In this document: positions 22,247 through 34,813 of the stretch, piece by piece
Position numbering within the stretch: the first letter of the stretch is position 1
Layout: every line of letters starts with the position of its first letter
Assembly: GCA_020744225.1 (NCBI GenBank)
Contig: JAGMWG010000004.1
Span: 62,001-126,000 of the forward strand
Source: Paraphoma chrysanthemicola
Taxonomy: Eukaryota; Ascomycota; Dothideomycetes; Pleosporales; Phaeosphaeriaceae
DNA: 64,000 nt
Reading direction: 5' to 3'
Translations under genes and position numbers: made by a program
The notes under the pieces: generated by a model
What the model was told of the DNA's origin: nothing
The model's database searches: none
What the model saw: the letters and a program-made list of their open reading frames with translations, nothing else

Positions 22247-23208
22247 TTGGATATGAGATGAAGTAGCTAGAGCAAGTCGGTACAGAACTATAGATGTTGC
22301 GAATATGCCATTTCTGTTGCAACACAAATCGTCTCTAATCGGCCGTCAACAATGGTTGTTAGCGCTTCACAGCCCCGTACGCCTAAGGAAATTGATCAGG
22401 CAGCTGTGAGAAGGTCTCTCTAGACCTTGGAAATTTATAACAAAATCATTGGAATACGTTGCCCCTGTAAGAGTCCTAGCATTCATGTTCGTTTGTGGCT
22501 CTTGTGGACTCTGATATGAACCGTCTCGCTTCGTTGCTCGAAATACTCTTTCTGGTGTCTTTCCAATCGCTTCCAACACTTATGGCCTTCACACAGAGAT
22601 GTTCACTCCTGCATTTTGTCCTCCATTTCAAGCACCACCCCAGGGTAGCACCTGATACTTCATTCCGCTGAGTCATATTCCCACCAACAAATGTAGTCAA
22701 TCTTCCTTGTACCATGGCTTTGGCGCACTACTTAGAACCAAACTTTTGACTACGCCTACTCTACCAATGCTACATGAAAATTACGCACGGGTGAGCCTCA
22801 TAAGTACGCGTGCGAAGTCGATATTGCTGGTCATTGGCCAGTACATTCTAGCACTAGTTTACACCGAAAAGGGATTAAGTAGTTATGCGGTAGAGGAATA
22901 CTGGCGAAAAGAAATAGTGTGCATGATGACACAAAATGATACCTATATATTTGAAAATTTTTGTCACTAAGTTTGACCGCTGTCAGTAATCTTGATCACT
23001 ATCACTTTTCAAGACACGGTCTCACAGCCCAAAAAACAATAGCTGATATACCAGTGCATCACATCATCAGGCGCTTTCTTTGTCACAAATTGAAAGGAAG
23101 GGTTTCTCGATGAGACATATATATGCACAGGTTCCCATCCCCCAAAGAATATATACAAAACGAACATAGAACCCCTCAACTATCGTTCCTTCTCCTTCCT
23201 CGCTCCAT
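22247..23208. other. intergenic, no gene recognised
   Basis: Nearly 1 kb of 3' flank between the OYE relic and the convergent xylanase gene. It is AT-rich at 22900-23050. No family signal found. Confidence 0.5.
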
Positions 23209-24598
23209 CTACAACGCCGCGCAAACAGCATTGTACGCCGCCTTAGCTTGATAATTCGCATCAAACAACAACGCCGTCGCACTCGCGCCCAACCAACTAT
23301 CCGGATCACTCGTGCCCCAAACCGTCACACCAACGCACTTGGCCTCATTTTTGCATGCGCCAAACGCCGCCGTCCAATCGCCCTGCGCACCACCCTTGAC
23401 GTCCAATTCCGTAATCGCGCACTCCGCAACATCCGCGCATATGAGCTTCAGCGCAGCGGGAATATCGCTCACGGGCCATACACCGCTGAGATGGGACTGG
23501 CTGCCGACACCATCAATGGGGACACCCGCGGCGACCCAGGACTTGACTTGTGCGGCGAAACCCTTCGTCTTGGCGTACGTGGCGGTGTCGAGGTTGTAGT
23601 CGTTGATGTAGAGCTTTGTGCTTGGGTCAGCGGCGCGAGCGGCTTTGAAAGCGATGGAGACGAAGTCTGCGCCGAGGACGTTGTAGAAGACGGAGGAGCG
23701 GAGGGAACCTGATTCAGCGAAGACTTCGTTGACGACGTCCTATTCAACATGCATTAGTTTACTCTGACATGCTTGCTTTTGTGGATGGAAGACATGGAAG
23801 ACGGAGTAGGGAGTGGGGATCTGATATGTGGATGTGGGGCTGTTGGATGTTGAAGGGATGAGATGGACGTACCCAAGCATAGACCTTGCCCTTCCACTGC
23901 CCGATAACCTTCTGGATATGATTCACCATAACCTTCTCCAGCGTCGCCTTATCCGTAATCGACGACACCCACGTCGGCAACTGGCTATGCCAAACAGTGG
24001 TATGGCCACGGACGAGCTTGTTGTTCGTAACAGCCCAGTTGACAAGGTAATCAGATTGGGTGAAGGTGAATTGGTTCTGTACATTCTCCGTCGCGTCCCA
24101 CTTCATGCTGTTCTCGGCTTGTACGAGACCAAAGTCGTTGAGAGCGATCTGCGCATTCTGGCCGCGGTTGAGCAAGCCTTGGTCGGTTGCTACGCCGACA
24201 TATTTCTTGCCCAGGGCTTTGAATTTGGCGTCCAGGGAGCAGTTTTCGCCGTTCTTTGGGGTGAAGGGTCCAGAGCTAGGAGAAGCAGCCTTGGATGTCG
24301 AGCTCACGGTCACGGGTTTGACGACAGTCGAGCTAGCGACGACAGTCTGGAGAGTTGTCGGCTTGGGAGCAGCAGAGGATACGGCTGCAGTAGATGTTCC
24401 GGGAGCGGGGTTGGATCCTGGGACGCACTGGGAGTAGTAGTCGCTATACTTGGTGCAAGTGTATCCGCTTTGACAGGTCGTCTCTCCAGCGTGGTTGACA
24501 CCGCCGCATTGGCCGTAGGCAGGAACGGCTGCAAGCACAGCAGTCGATGAAGAAAGGAAGGTGACCGCGAGGTAGATGGAGCTGCCGGAGAAATGCAT
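23209..24598 (-). CDS. GH10 endo-1,4-beta-xylanase with N-terminal CBM1
   Basis: Exons on the minus strand: 24598-23873 and 23739-23209 (intron 133 nt, long for this window) give 418 residues. A signal peptide (about 1-23) is followed by a fungal cellulose-binding module CBM1 at about 28-58 (YGQCGG...CTKYSDYYSQC), then a Ser/Thr/Pro linker (about 60-115). The GH10 catalytic domain follows. Acid/base Glu247 is in WDVVNE, which is formed directly after the splice junction, and nucleophile Glu353 is in ITELD. Substrate-site motifs are RGHTTVWHSQLP and INDYN. Secreted; cleaves xylan backbones with retention. No upstream regulator site was identified with confidence. Confidence 0.96.
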
Positions 24599-25643
24599 CT
24601 TGAAGACTTCCTACGAGATGTTTGGACCGGTCGAATTTGAAAGAAAAAGAGGGGTGGAAGCAAGCTTCTATATCAAAAGAATGTTATGAATGAATGTAAG
24701 GAAGCACGCTTCCAGAAAACGAAGGAGCGAATGACTGGATGAATGACCGGAGAATTGATGCAGGCATATTAACTGCGCGGGGAACAGATTATATGAAGAA
24801 ACAGTCACTTGATGTGGCGGTTAGCCCATGAGCGTTAGTCCTGAGAGCATTGTTTCATGAAACCATGAAACATCATCCTGGAAATCATTGCGGACGGCAA
24901 ATTATCCGTGGCGCCAACCGGTGGAAGAAGACACACGGCGACAGGGGTGCAACAAAAGAAGCAGAAGAGAAGGAAGAGAAGGGCAGTAGCCTTGCAAAGC
25001 TCATATCTTGATAGTACCTGCATAAGCGATGTGCTGGTGATGGCCGTTTGGACCGACGGCCAGGTTGAGCGACTCATGCGTGGCCTGTGCGCCAAACGGA
25101 ACCCGGGTTCCGTCGTGGCTAGATCGGGGCGCATAAATGAATTCATCCAAAACGATCTTAGCCCGGCCTCGACGTTCTGAAATTTGTAGTCTGCCGGCGG
25201 CTGCGTGCATACAGTGTGCCGGTGGTTAATGGCTGGGCAGGAACATCACGTCTATAACTTCACATCGATCTTTGTCACCGAACTCATATGCAAGAGCAGT
25301 TGGTGAACAGTTTTGTATTCTTCAGGCTGCGCGCGCATCGCTTAACTTCGTATCACATTGTGGATTCGAGCCGAAATGAGATGTGCCTAGATAGGCCTGA
25401 GTAGGATCCGGGCTTGTGAACTACCTCGGTGAAGGCTCCAAATGATCGATATACATCTACTTTCGGAACATCATTGAGTATCATGCGAGAAAAAAAGGCA
25501 TAATGGAAACGTGCGTTTATCGAGTGTGTGATAGATTAGAAACAAGAGCCACAGGTTCTGTAGCTGGGCGCGTTGACTCCTCGACAATCGAGATACTCGC
25601 CACGTGCATGCTTACACCCCTCGGCACCAGCTATTGGAGAACC
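24599..25643. other. intergenic, no gene recognised
   Basis: The xylanase promoter side and the 3' flank of the frameshifted hypothetical gene. A purine-rich stretch lies at 24950-24990. No gene, tRNA or repeat supported. Confidence 0.5.
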
Positions 25644-26784
25644 TCAAGCCGCTGGCGCCGGGCCCATGGGCTTCTTGTTTTGTTTCCGACCCATCTTGTT
25701 CTCCTTGGCGACATCTTCGTTCAGCGCGACTGCCTTGTTGGCTTCTGCTGTAAACTTCGCCTTGGCTTGGCCTTTTTGGCGGGTGGCCAGGAAATGCTGC
25801 GTCTTGTCCAGCATCTCAACGCCAGGTGTGTTCGCATTGGCCATCCGACGTGTGTTGTAGATCTGGCCGACGTCCTTGGGGAGCAATGCAAGCCGAGTTG
25901 TCGTATTCACCGGAGCAGATGCTTGTTCGCTTGTGGTCTTATTTTCTCCTGGTCCTGGCTTGGCTGCAAGAGTCTTCAGTCTAGTAGTTTTAGCACTGAT
26001 TGCAGCTTGGAGCCTGGCCTGAGCGTTGAGAAGGTCTTGCATGCGAGACCTATTTTCACTTGCGAGAGCCAACTGAATCTGTGCAGCAACATCGTCAGCT
26101 TCTTTGAGCAGGGCAGCCTTTTGCTCTCCGACTATCAGTATGGCCCGGTCAACCCCGCCCACGCTCGGTTCTGGCATCTGGTACTTGATCATGCCCCAAG
26201 TCACCATCTTATTAGCTTTGAGAAGGGGGTAGATCCGATTAGGACCATCCTTATAAAGAGTTCGATGGTGGTCGGTACATCCGTCAGACTTTATCGTGAA
26301 CGTGTTGAGACATCGAACCAGGCGCAATTGGTTATCATGCTTGACATGAATGTGCTCAAGGCAGAAACCGAACGTAAGCGCCTTGAAATTGCGTTTCGTT
26401 TTCTCCGCTTCGCCCTTGACGTGGTGAGAGTTCTCAAATTTTCGCCCATAACGAGTTCTTGCTCGGGGCGGTCGAAGTACTCGATACATGTGCGGGCGAA
26501 GTGCATAGGCTCGGCAAGCTTAATGTCAAGGTTACTGAAGGTTTTACGCACGAGGTAGCATTCGTTACCGAGTTTGTTAGGGACGACGTCCTTTGGAGCT
26601 TGATGCGGAAGTGCGGTGGGAAGTTACAGTGACGGCCAGGTACGTAGGCCTCTGGATCGCAGGTGTCACACGTACATGGCGGTTTGACTGATTGTGCCTC
26701 AATCAAGGCCTCGAGATCGCAAGGCTCCGAAGGACAGGGCAAAAGCTCTGTGGTGCGCTTGCGAAGTCCGGTGGGTATGCGCAT
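25644..26784 (-). pseudogene. hypothetical coiled-coil protein, two frameshifts
   Basis: Not a recognised family. Reading on the minus strand starts MRIPTGLRKR at 26784 with a Cys-rich segment (CTCDTCDPEAYVPGRHC). It changes frame near 26605 to NECYLVRKTFSNLD...FARTCIEYFD, and changes again near 26455 to GRKFENSHHVKGEAEK. It then runs to 25644 with a coiled-coil-like region (KEADDVAAQIQLALASE...) and a basic tail (KMGRKQNKKP). The three frames join without overlap into a plausible protein of about 380 residues, so two single-base shifts are inferred. Introns of usual size do not fit. A plus-strand frame lies opposite but has unlikely composition. Confidence 0.5.
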
Positions 26785-27868
26785 TATTAATGCTGTGCGA
26801 AATGTTCCAGTGAGATGAGGTGTAGGAGTTGAATGATCAAAAGAAGACGCCTTTGAGGACTGCGCAAGTGTGTTGTAGGAAATCAGGGCAGCAATGATAG
26901 TTTTAATGGAAAAAGGAGTGCATGTGGGCTTTCACCTTCGCATAGTAGCGAAATTTCTTCGCAAATATGAGAAAATAGTCTCCCCTCTTCCATAAAGTCG
27001 TCCAGTCCTGGAAAGGAATATTGATGTAGAAGGAGTGAAGTATGGCCACCCAGGGTGTGGACTTAGGGAGGTCAATGCAGGCTGTGCCTCCGTATTGTTG
27101 CGCTTCAAATATGATGTCCTATGAATTCTGCTCTCTCTCACAATCTGAAGTGGAGTATTGAAATATAGGGGTGTTTCCAAGGCCATGCACTTACTGTGAT
27201 ATTGAAGATGAATTACCAAACACTGCGGTCGAGCGGTACAAGCACGTCTCACTCGCTGCTCAGTGTTGTGTGGATAAGCCCTACCACTCAATGAACATTC
27301 ATGCCTGGATCTTTAGATTCTCACGAATATCCATCATCGAAATGTATGCCCTCAAACGCCTGCCCTTGAAGCACATCCGATACGATCCCAAGTTGGATTT
27401 CGAGACCACCTGCCAAGATTGTTGGGAGTTCCAGTGAAACTCGGTCGTTGCGAAAGCTTTGTGCACAATTAGCCCAAGGTCCGTCGCCTTCCGAGTCGAG
27501 ATGATATAGTCATGTTCAAGTTTTCAAATGTCAAGCTGGCATCGACAAAAGACAAGGACATCGGAAAGCTCCTGGACTGTACCCATAAACTTTTGCACCT
27601 CGCATCACCATTCGAATGCATGAGCTACTTGAAATATGGTGGGCAGGATCTCTGCTCGCAGTCACGTACAGCCCACATCAGACAACTACCACTCACTAAT
27701 TCACACATAAGGAAAGTATCAACGCACACAGTTCTCCTGTACATATTGTCCATGTACAAAATATACAAATACACCATACTTATATACCAATCCAATGCGG
27801 CTCGGCAAGCTCTAAAAACGCCAGCCTATGCTATATACCCCACCCCACAACGCACTGAGTAACCCTCC
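26785..27868. other. intergenic, no gene supported
   Basis: Short frames on both strands (for example 27171-27437 plus) lack recognisable motifs and splice partners. Possibly remains of older genes. Confidence 0.4.
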
Positions 27869-30556
27869 TCAATGCCCAATCCCACCCGCCACCCAATTCA
27901 AGAACTCAGGATCGTTTGGATTCGGAAACAATCCCCGATCCTGGTCCTGTTGTCCCGGTTGTTGCGGTGCAGCGGGTGGTATACCTTGATTCAATTGCTG
28001 TTGCTGTTGTTCCTGTCTTTGTCTCTCTTCTTCTTGGCGCCGTTGACGCTGGGCGCGGTAGTAGAGTAAGAATGCTAATGCGCCGCTGAGGGCGAGGATG
28101 ATGAGGGATTCGAGGATGTCGGAGTCGATGTCGTCGCCATCGTAGTAGTCGTCACCGGCGGCGTGGTTGTCGTCGTAGTCATCGGGTTCGTAGTCATCCC
28201 AGCCGGCGAGTTCGGCTTCGAGGAATGCGCTGAGCCATTCAGTAAGGGTCCAGTCTTTCTTGACTACTGATGAAGCGTTAGTATTGTGACTCATGAGTAG
28301 GAGTGAGATCTGTGGAGCTTACCTGGCTCTTCCTGGATGGATTTGATGTTGCCGTTCGTAATGGTATTCCACCAACTGCGAAAGCGTAGCTTGTAGAGCG
28401 CTAGGACCACGGGCAAGTATGCCTCACGAGGATTCGTCTCCAAAGCCATGTCATAATGTCTCTTGGCGAGATGGAAGTCTTGGTCGATCCCGATGCCATT
28501 CTCGTGCATCCAGCCTAGGTTCCACATTGCCTGGGCGCTCAACAGCGAGTCGGCCGCAGCCTGGTAGCACTGAGCAGCCTTCTCTTCGTTCTGAGCGGTA
28601 CCAAGGCCTTGAAGATAGTAGTCTCCCATCTTCACCATGGAGTCGACGTTCTTCTGCTCGGCAGAGCGTGTCCAGTAGATCAAGGCCAGCGCTGCGTCAC
28701 CAGCAAGCGAAGCCTTCTTCTTCATGAACGGGATCACAGAGCCGAGCGTGAATCGCGGCTTGACCTGGTCAAGAAGGTATGCGACGTTTGCTTGTCCGTA
28801 CTCAAAGCCTTGTTCAGCAGCCATCATGTAGCCGACAAGTGCTGTCTCGAGATTGCCATTGGCGTATGCTTCATTCGCTTCCGGAAACGAGGTCGACATG
28901 AACTCAGCCTTCTCTGCCACGATCTTGTAGTACGCAGCTGCGACAGGACATGACTTGTCGCGACCGACACCGTTATGTGTCAATTCAGCAAGGTAGTAGA
29001 AAGCCTCCAGATGACCATGCCTGGCAGCAAGCTCAAAGTACTTGATTGCGATCTCCACATCGCCTTGGTCCAGAAACAGGGCTCCGAGGCGTACCTGTGC
29101 CACTGCCAAGTCTTGGTCAGCAGCAGCTGCAAAGAGGTCGGCCGCTCTGACAGCATCGACTGGGACGCCAAGCCCATGTAGGTACATGAGACCCATCGAG
29201 TACTGAGATAGCGCGTCTCCGTGATCAACGCCGCGTCTGAACCAGGTCTTTGCAATGTCGAAGCTCTGTGGCATACCCTCACCGCGTAGGAACATTCGGC
29301 CTAGGTAGCCAGCAGCTTTCGCTGCTAGTCTCTCGGTGGTGAGCGGAACATTCGGTTTCGTCTTGCCGTCTTTCGTCCAGTACATGCGCGCAAGCTCCAA
29401 GAATCTCTTCTTCGCTGCCGGCAGATCACGTTTCGATGTTCGAGAACCATCGTAGTTCAGCTTAGCAAGGTTGAAGCTGGCTCGCGCATCTCCTTTCCGA
29501 GCCTGCAGGTCCATATACTCGACAACGTCTTCCAACGAGCTGTACGCATCCGAATGCACGCTGCCAAGCTTGGCGTTCTGACCTGAACTGGCAACACTTG
29601 CGCCTTCACCATAGACGCCACCGACCTCGTCCGCGACTTTGTACGACTCCCTAGTCGTTGCGTGTCCACCTGGAGGGCCAGAACGTATATATGCGATGGC
29701 TTTCTTGGCAACGTTTTTGTAGAAGTACACTGCCTCTTCGCAGTTTCGTGGCGTGGAGATGCCCGCCGAGTGCCGATACGCGATAGTCATCTCGGACCGA
29801 ACGTTCCCGTCCTCTGCCGCAAGTGTGTGATATAGCATCGCCCTCGCCTGATCTTGTTTGACTGCGCCGCCAATGCCCGTAGCGTACATGAACCCGACCA
29901 TATGCTGCGCCGACGAGTTTCCGTCCAATGTAGCAAGCTCGTGGTATCGTCTAAATGCTTCCGAATAGTTGCGAGGGTGGGTGAAGTTGCCGTAGAAGTT
30001 CATCTCTGCAAGCAGAAAAAGAGCGTCGGGGTTCTTCTGTGTCGCTGACTCCTCCAGCAGCTTTACAGCCTGGGCGAGGGGCTGGCCGAGCTTTCTTGGC
30101 TGCGAGCTGGTCGTGAGAAGGTCCTGCTGCGCCGGCGCATTCATGAAGAGGAGAACAAATATCTCCTTGGCGTAGTATGCGCTCGATCCCAGTATGCCCG
30201 ACTTCTTGTCAAAGTTCCACCACGGCGCCGTCGCTGGCTTGATCTTGTGGAGGAGCGTCACGGCCTCGTTGAAGGCTATCTCGCCCTGATGCGGGTTCGC
30301 GCCGCCCTCGGGGTTCCCCCATCTTGACTTCCATGGCTGCTCCCCATCCTGTGCTGTTCCCCGGCTTTCCGAGCCTGTACTTTTTCGCGATGGCTTCTGG
30401 GGTGAGTGCGCGTGGTCGGTATCGGCTGCTGTAGATATAAATACGAATAGTGAAAGAAGAACTAGACAAGTACCAGTTAGCAAGGAAGCTCTGCCATGTT
30501 ATCGCGACAAATATACCGAATAGAAGCGGCATGAGCCGCTGTAACCGTGGCCTCAT
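27869..30556 (-). CDS. HRD3: Hrd3/SEL1L-like ERAD component
   Basis: Exons on the minus strand: 30556-30517 (40 nt), 30461-28323 and 28266-27869 (introns 55 and 56 nt) give 858 residues, close to yeast Hrd3 (833). Splicing the 40-nt first exon creates the signal peptide MRPRLQRLMPLLFVLLSLFV. The intron has a good CTAAC branch site. The lumenal part consists of many SEL1-type repeats (for example AQHMVGFMYATGIGG, SQYSMGLMYLHGLGVP, AMWNLGWMHENGIG). The last exon has an acidic stretch, one membrane segment (ILESLIILALSGALAFLLYY) and a Gln/Arg-rich cytosolic tail. Hrd3 recruits misfolded glycoproteins to the Hrd1 ubiquitin ligase in the ER membrane. Confidence 0.93.
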
Positions 30557-31057
30557 CGCAGGTGGAGGTCGGTGTGCGGGTTCGTGGGGGAAGTGTAGGT
30601 CATGGCGTCATTTTAGAATGAAAGAAGCATGAGTGCGACGGCGCCCAAGCTGTTGTGGTGATGTTGCTGCTTCAGGCCAGCTTTCAGTATCAAGGTCGGC
30701 TGCAGTTGCGCCGCACGCAGGAGCCAATCAGAGCGTTGACGTCACCGACCACATAATCAAGTGCTTGCGGCGTCGCCTCAGCACGATACAATGCTTCTTG
30801 AAGCTATCTAACTTGGATCCATGCAGCTTCACAATCCACGAAGAGTTCAATGCTGCACCATGCTCCGTGTGGTTCTCGGACGAGAAACCTCGGCTCGTCG
30901 CTCCTGACCTGTTGCCGCATTTGTCACCATAACTCAACATCCCTGCAAGTAACACCATCGTCATGATGATTTCCGTGCTTACTATCCACCATGGCCTCAC
31001 CATCTTATATTATACCATCTAACAATCTTCGCTGGCATCCTCATAGTTTCCCCTGTC
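30557..31057. other. divergent promoter HRD3 / MFS transporter
   Basis: 501 bp between divergent genes. Nothing specific recognised apart from promoter position. Confidence 0.5.
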
Positions 31058-32922
31058 ATGGCAATTGAAAATGCTAGGGCAGAGCGGGCGCCTCTGCTGC
31101 ACCGGTCGACCTCCGTCCGGGCAATCTATCCGAAGGACGATGAGACGGTGCCGGATATATCCCGTGCTAGAGGAGCTTGTATAATAGCATCAGTTGGGTT
31201 GCTAATCTTCCTTCAAGGTACACAATGCTTTCCCTTCTTCAATAAAAGGCAATAATGAATCTGTCATGTTCGCCGCCAAGCGCTACTTCCGCCTATCAAA
31301 CGTCTTGATGCAATGGTCATAGGCTACTTTTGCGTTCTTGAATTGCATGCTAACACGATATAGCTACCAACATATCAATCCTTACTACAACACAATCTTC
31401 CATAGCTGCAGACCTGGACGCGTTCGAGAAAGCGACATGGCTAACCTCTTCCTACCTGATCGCCATGTCGTCCTTGGCTCCGTTGATGGGGCGCCTATCG
31501 CAAGTGTTTAGTCCTCGTCTCTGCATGTTCTTCTCCACGACTTTGATCTGCATTGGAACGGCTATAACTGGACTTTCGACAACGTTCAACGTTTTCATCG
31601 TCGGCCGTGCCTTTACCGGAGCTGGAGGCGGCGGAATACTCATCGTCGCAAGCATCATTGTGATTCAGATGACTTCTCCAAAGCGTCGTGGGCTGTTCAT
31701 TGGCCTTGTAAACTCAGGAATGACCGTTGGTGTATCCCTTGGGGCTGTCATTGCGGGCGCGTTAGAGCCGAAGATTGGATGGGTAAGTCTCTTTGTTGAC
31801 TCACGACCTCCGGTACCAGACCACTGACCATAGTAGAAACCATTGTTTGGCATACAGGCACCAATAAGCCTTCTTGCGGGAATCAGCCTACTGCTGTCGA
31901 TCCCCTCGAATTACACGTCTAAAGACAATGAGTATACTGACCTGTCGCTAAGCGGGAAGCTTGCCCGTGTTGATTACTCTGGTGCTCTGCTCCTGACGGC
32001 TACTATCATACTGTTCCTTCTTGGACTCTCCGGTCCAAAGGTTCTTGCCACACCACTTATACTCTCGGCTATTGCCCTTCCAGTCTTCATTATGAATGAG
32101 GTATACGTCGCCACGGATCCAGTCATCCCGGTTTCTGTACTGAGGTCTCGTGGCACCCTGCTGACCTGCTTCGCCACGTTGGGTTTCATGATGGCGCGGT
32201 GGAGCATCCTCTTCTACACGCCAATGTATGCGCTCTCGGTCCGTGGATGGGCGCCTGCTGTGGCCGGATCTATCCTCATTCCTACCAATGCAGGTTTTGC
32301 TACTGGCGGACTACTAGCGGGTGTCTTCCACATAAAGCGGAATGGAAGCTTCTATCTGCCCAGCATCGTGTCAATGGCATTGTTTCCACTGACCCTGGTT
32401 GTCCTTGCTCTTATCTCGACGCCGACAAGTCCCTGGAGTGCCTACGTCCTGACAGTCTTCCTCAACGGTCTCATTGCTGGTGCCTCGCTCAACTACGCCT
32501 TGGTGCACCTGCTGCATCTGACCGATGAGGACGTACACCCAATTGTTATATCGCTACTTGCGACATTTCGAGGGTTTGCTGGTAGCTTCGGGTCGGCAAT
32601 CGGAGGCGGCTTGTTCAGTCGTGTACTGCACAAATCGCTGAAGAAGGGCTTCCAGGGCGCTGGCCTACTACATCGTGGCGAGCTTATACGCAAACTGCTG
32701 GGAAGTCCCGCGCTTGTCGGTCGGCTCGAGGGCACAGAGAAGAAGGTTGCTGTCGGGGCATACCAAGATGCATTCAAGGCGCTATTCCTCAGCGCCGTCG
32801 CATTGTCCGTCGTGGTGGTAGTGTTGCAAGCAAGCACAGGATGGGAGTCGCCGATGCAGAAGGCAGAGCGAGTAGAGGGCAACGAGGTAGCGAACGAGGG
32901 GGATCTAGTCGCAGGATCTTGA
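31058..32922 (+). CDS. MFS transporter (DHA2-like, vacuolar basic amino acid transporter type)
   Basis: Exons 31058-31217, 31364-31782 and 31837-32922 (introns 146 and 54 nt) give 554 residues. The start carries a PLLHRS-type N-terminus before the first helix. The second exon begins in helix 1/2 (TTTQSSIAADL, then DAFEKATWLTSSYLIA, typical of the Vba/Fnx group). GRLSQVFSPR is motif A, and GRAFTGAGGGGI follows. About 14 hydrophobic helices are expected. The last exon ends with an acidic soluble tail. The nearest known group exports or stores basic amino acids in the vacuole or acts as multidrug carriers. Substrate not decided. Confidence 0.9.
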
Positions 32923-33670
32923 GGCGTAATTAGAATAGTGGGTAGTGGTATGTACCATACAGCCACACAGTTGATAACCTATCAGCATAGAATGCAATCA
33001 TGCAAAAGCATCTCATGACACTTGCATCACTCTTCTGTCTTCTTATACAGTGGGGAGAGAAGGTCTGATATGCAAGTAGCCATGCTGCACTCATCCGCTC
33101 GCTGTATGCAAACATAGCAGCGGGTAGCCGCTTATGCATAGCTGCTTCTTACTGCACACCGCCCTCGCAATCTCTCAACGGCTACTCCATGCGTACCGGC
33201 CGGCTGTTGCTCGGCAAGATCGCGTTCGTTTGCCGTCGCGTGTAGCGGTGTTTTGGTGCGCGTCGTCGTTCCTGCCGCTTCTATTTTCCTCCACCTTCCC
33301 TGTCCACTCCTGCTTCACCACCTCACCTCAATCCCCAGGTCAACACTATCTGCGCCACTCTGTCTGTACGATCAGACTATTGCAGTAAGCTGTTGTGCAA
33401 CAGCGGCCACTGCGTGCTCTTCACAGCAAGTGCACCTTAGCTCGTAATCGACTTCTTCCTCTCGAGGCGTCGCGCGTAGAATTTATGCCAGCGCACAAGT
33501 CTTCAAAACGCACAGAGACAGCGCAATTTGCCATGTTCTGGCTTCATGTGAGCTCGAGACGCTGGCACTCACCTCCGCCGCTCACTTCACCGCTCTCGAC
33601 TTAAAAGCCTCGCTCACACCTGACTGATTTGACGCAGGCCACTCCAACAGCAACCTTAACACCCGCAAAC
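32923..33670. other. intergenic / long leader upstream of zinc-knuckle gene
   Basis: About 750 bp, including a pyrimidine-rich stretch at about 33270-33340 that resembles a strong fungal promoter or 5' UTR. No gene recognised. Confidence 0.45.
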
Positions 33671-34813
33671 ATGGCTCGCGGATCTGTTGCCGTTCGAACC
33701 TTGGACTCTAATCCCTGGCCGACTCCCAAGGAGCACGTGCCAAACATCACAATCTGTGAGCTATGTGATCGCTCCATCCCGACCAAGGACTGGATTGGCC
33801 ACAAGAACTCCAAGAAGCACCGCGAGGCTGAAACCAAAGAGAAAGAAGCTGCCGAGAATAAGAACAACACCAACGGCTTCGGCGGCGATGCTGCTGGCTT
33901 CCAGGCTGAAGACTCCTTCGGTGGTGACAACTTTGGCGCATCAACCTCTGGCGACGGCGGCTGGGGTAACAACGACTTCGGCACCACTGACTACGGTAAC
34001 ACGACTTCAGGCGGCAGTAGCGGTGGAGGATGCTACTCATGCGGTCAGTCCGGTCATCAGAAGCGCGACTGCCCTCAAGGCGGTGGCGGTCGCGAGTGCT
34101 ATGGCTGCGGTCAGACAGGTCACCAGAAGCGCGATTGTCCCAACGGCGGCTCTGGAGGAGGTCAAGCTTGCTTCAACTGCGGCGAGACTGGGTAAGTCAA
34201 CATGGGTTGATCCGACACGCATCGTCTAACAGTTCCCAGCCATCGCAAGTCCGAGTGCACCCAGCCTCGCAAGCCTATGGGTGGAGGCGGCGGCTCTGAT
34301 CGTCTTTGCTTCAACTGCAACCAGCCCGGGTAAGTTCACTCCGGCCTCCACAACACTACAATTGCGCTAACCTTCGTCAGTCACAACAAGTCTGATTGCC
34401 CCGAGCCCCCGAATGCGTTCGGTGGAGGCGCTGGCCGGGAGTGTCACAACTGCAAGCAGGTCGGCCACATGTCGCGTGACTGCCCTGAGCCTAAGGTCTT
34501 CCGTTGCCGTAATTGCGATGAGGAGGGCCATCAGTCCCGCGAATGTCCCAAGCCCAAAGACTGGTCCCGTGTCAAGTGCACCAACTGCAGCCAGCTCGGT
34601 CATGGAGCGAAGCGTTGCCCTGACCCTCCCGCCGAACCCGAGTCTAACGGTTGGGTTGACAGTGGTGGAGATTCAGGTGCTACTGCTGGAGGTTGGTCAG
34701 CTGGTGGAGGAGATCCTGCGCAGGCCTCGACTGGCGACTGGGCAGATGAGTCTACTGCCGCCGCCTCCGGTAATGACTCCTGGGGCGACGCTGCGGCCTC
34801 TGGTGGTTGGTAA
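33671..34813 (+). CDS. zinc-knuckle nucleic-acid-binding protein (CNBP/Gis2-like) with N-terminal C2H2 finger
   Basis: Exons 33671-34191, 34240-34329 and 34381-34813 (introns 48 and 51 nt) give 347 residues. A C2H2-type finger lies near residues 28-52 (CELCDRSIPTKDWIGHKNSKKH). A Gly/Asn/Phe-rich linker follows, then seven CCHC zinc knuckles of the CX2CX4HX4C type, for example CYSCGQSGHQKRDC and CRNCDEEGHQSREC. The tail is Gly/Trp/Ser-rich. Both introns interrupt consecutive knuckles (3 and 4) at the same place, in the Gly codon before the His ligand. CNBP/Gis2/Byr3 proteins bind single-stranded nucleic acid and act in translation and mRNA fate. The N-terminal finger is not in Gis2 or Byr3. 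Confidence 0.93.

Noticed and set aside
25355..25380. tRNA B-box-like GATTCGAGCC
   Set aside because: No A box, acceptor stem or cloverleaf could be formed around it.
25503..26558. 351-codon plus-strand open frame opposite the coiled-coil relic
   Set aside because: Composition (Cys/Leu/Ser/Arg-rich) is that of an antisense shadow. The minus strand gives the more natural protein.
27171..27437. 88-codon plus-strand frame
   Set aside because: No motif, and flanking sequence does not continue it. A faint resemblance to a BTB-type helix region was not strong enough.
30209..30556. Alternative reading of the HRD3 5' end without the 55-nt intron
   Set aside because: It leads into a different frame from the SEL1 repeats. 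The splice 30517/30461 gives a good signal peptide and a CTAAC branch site.
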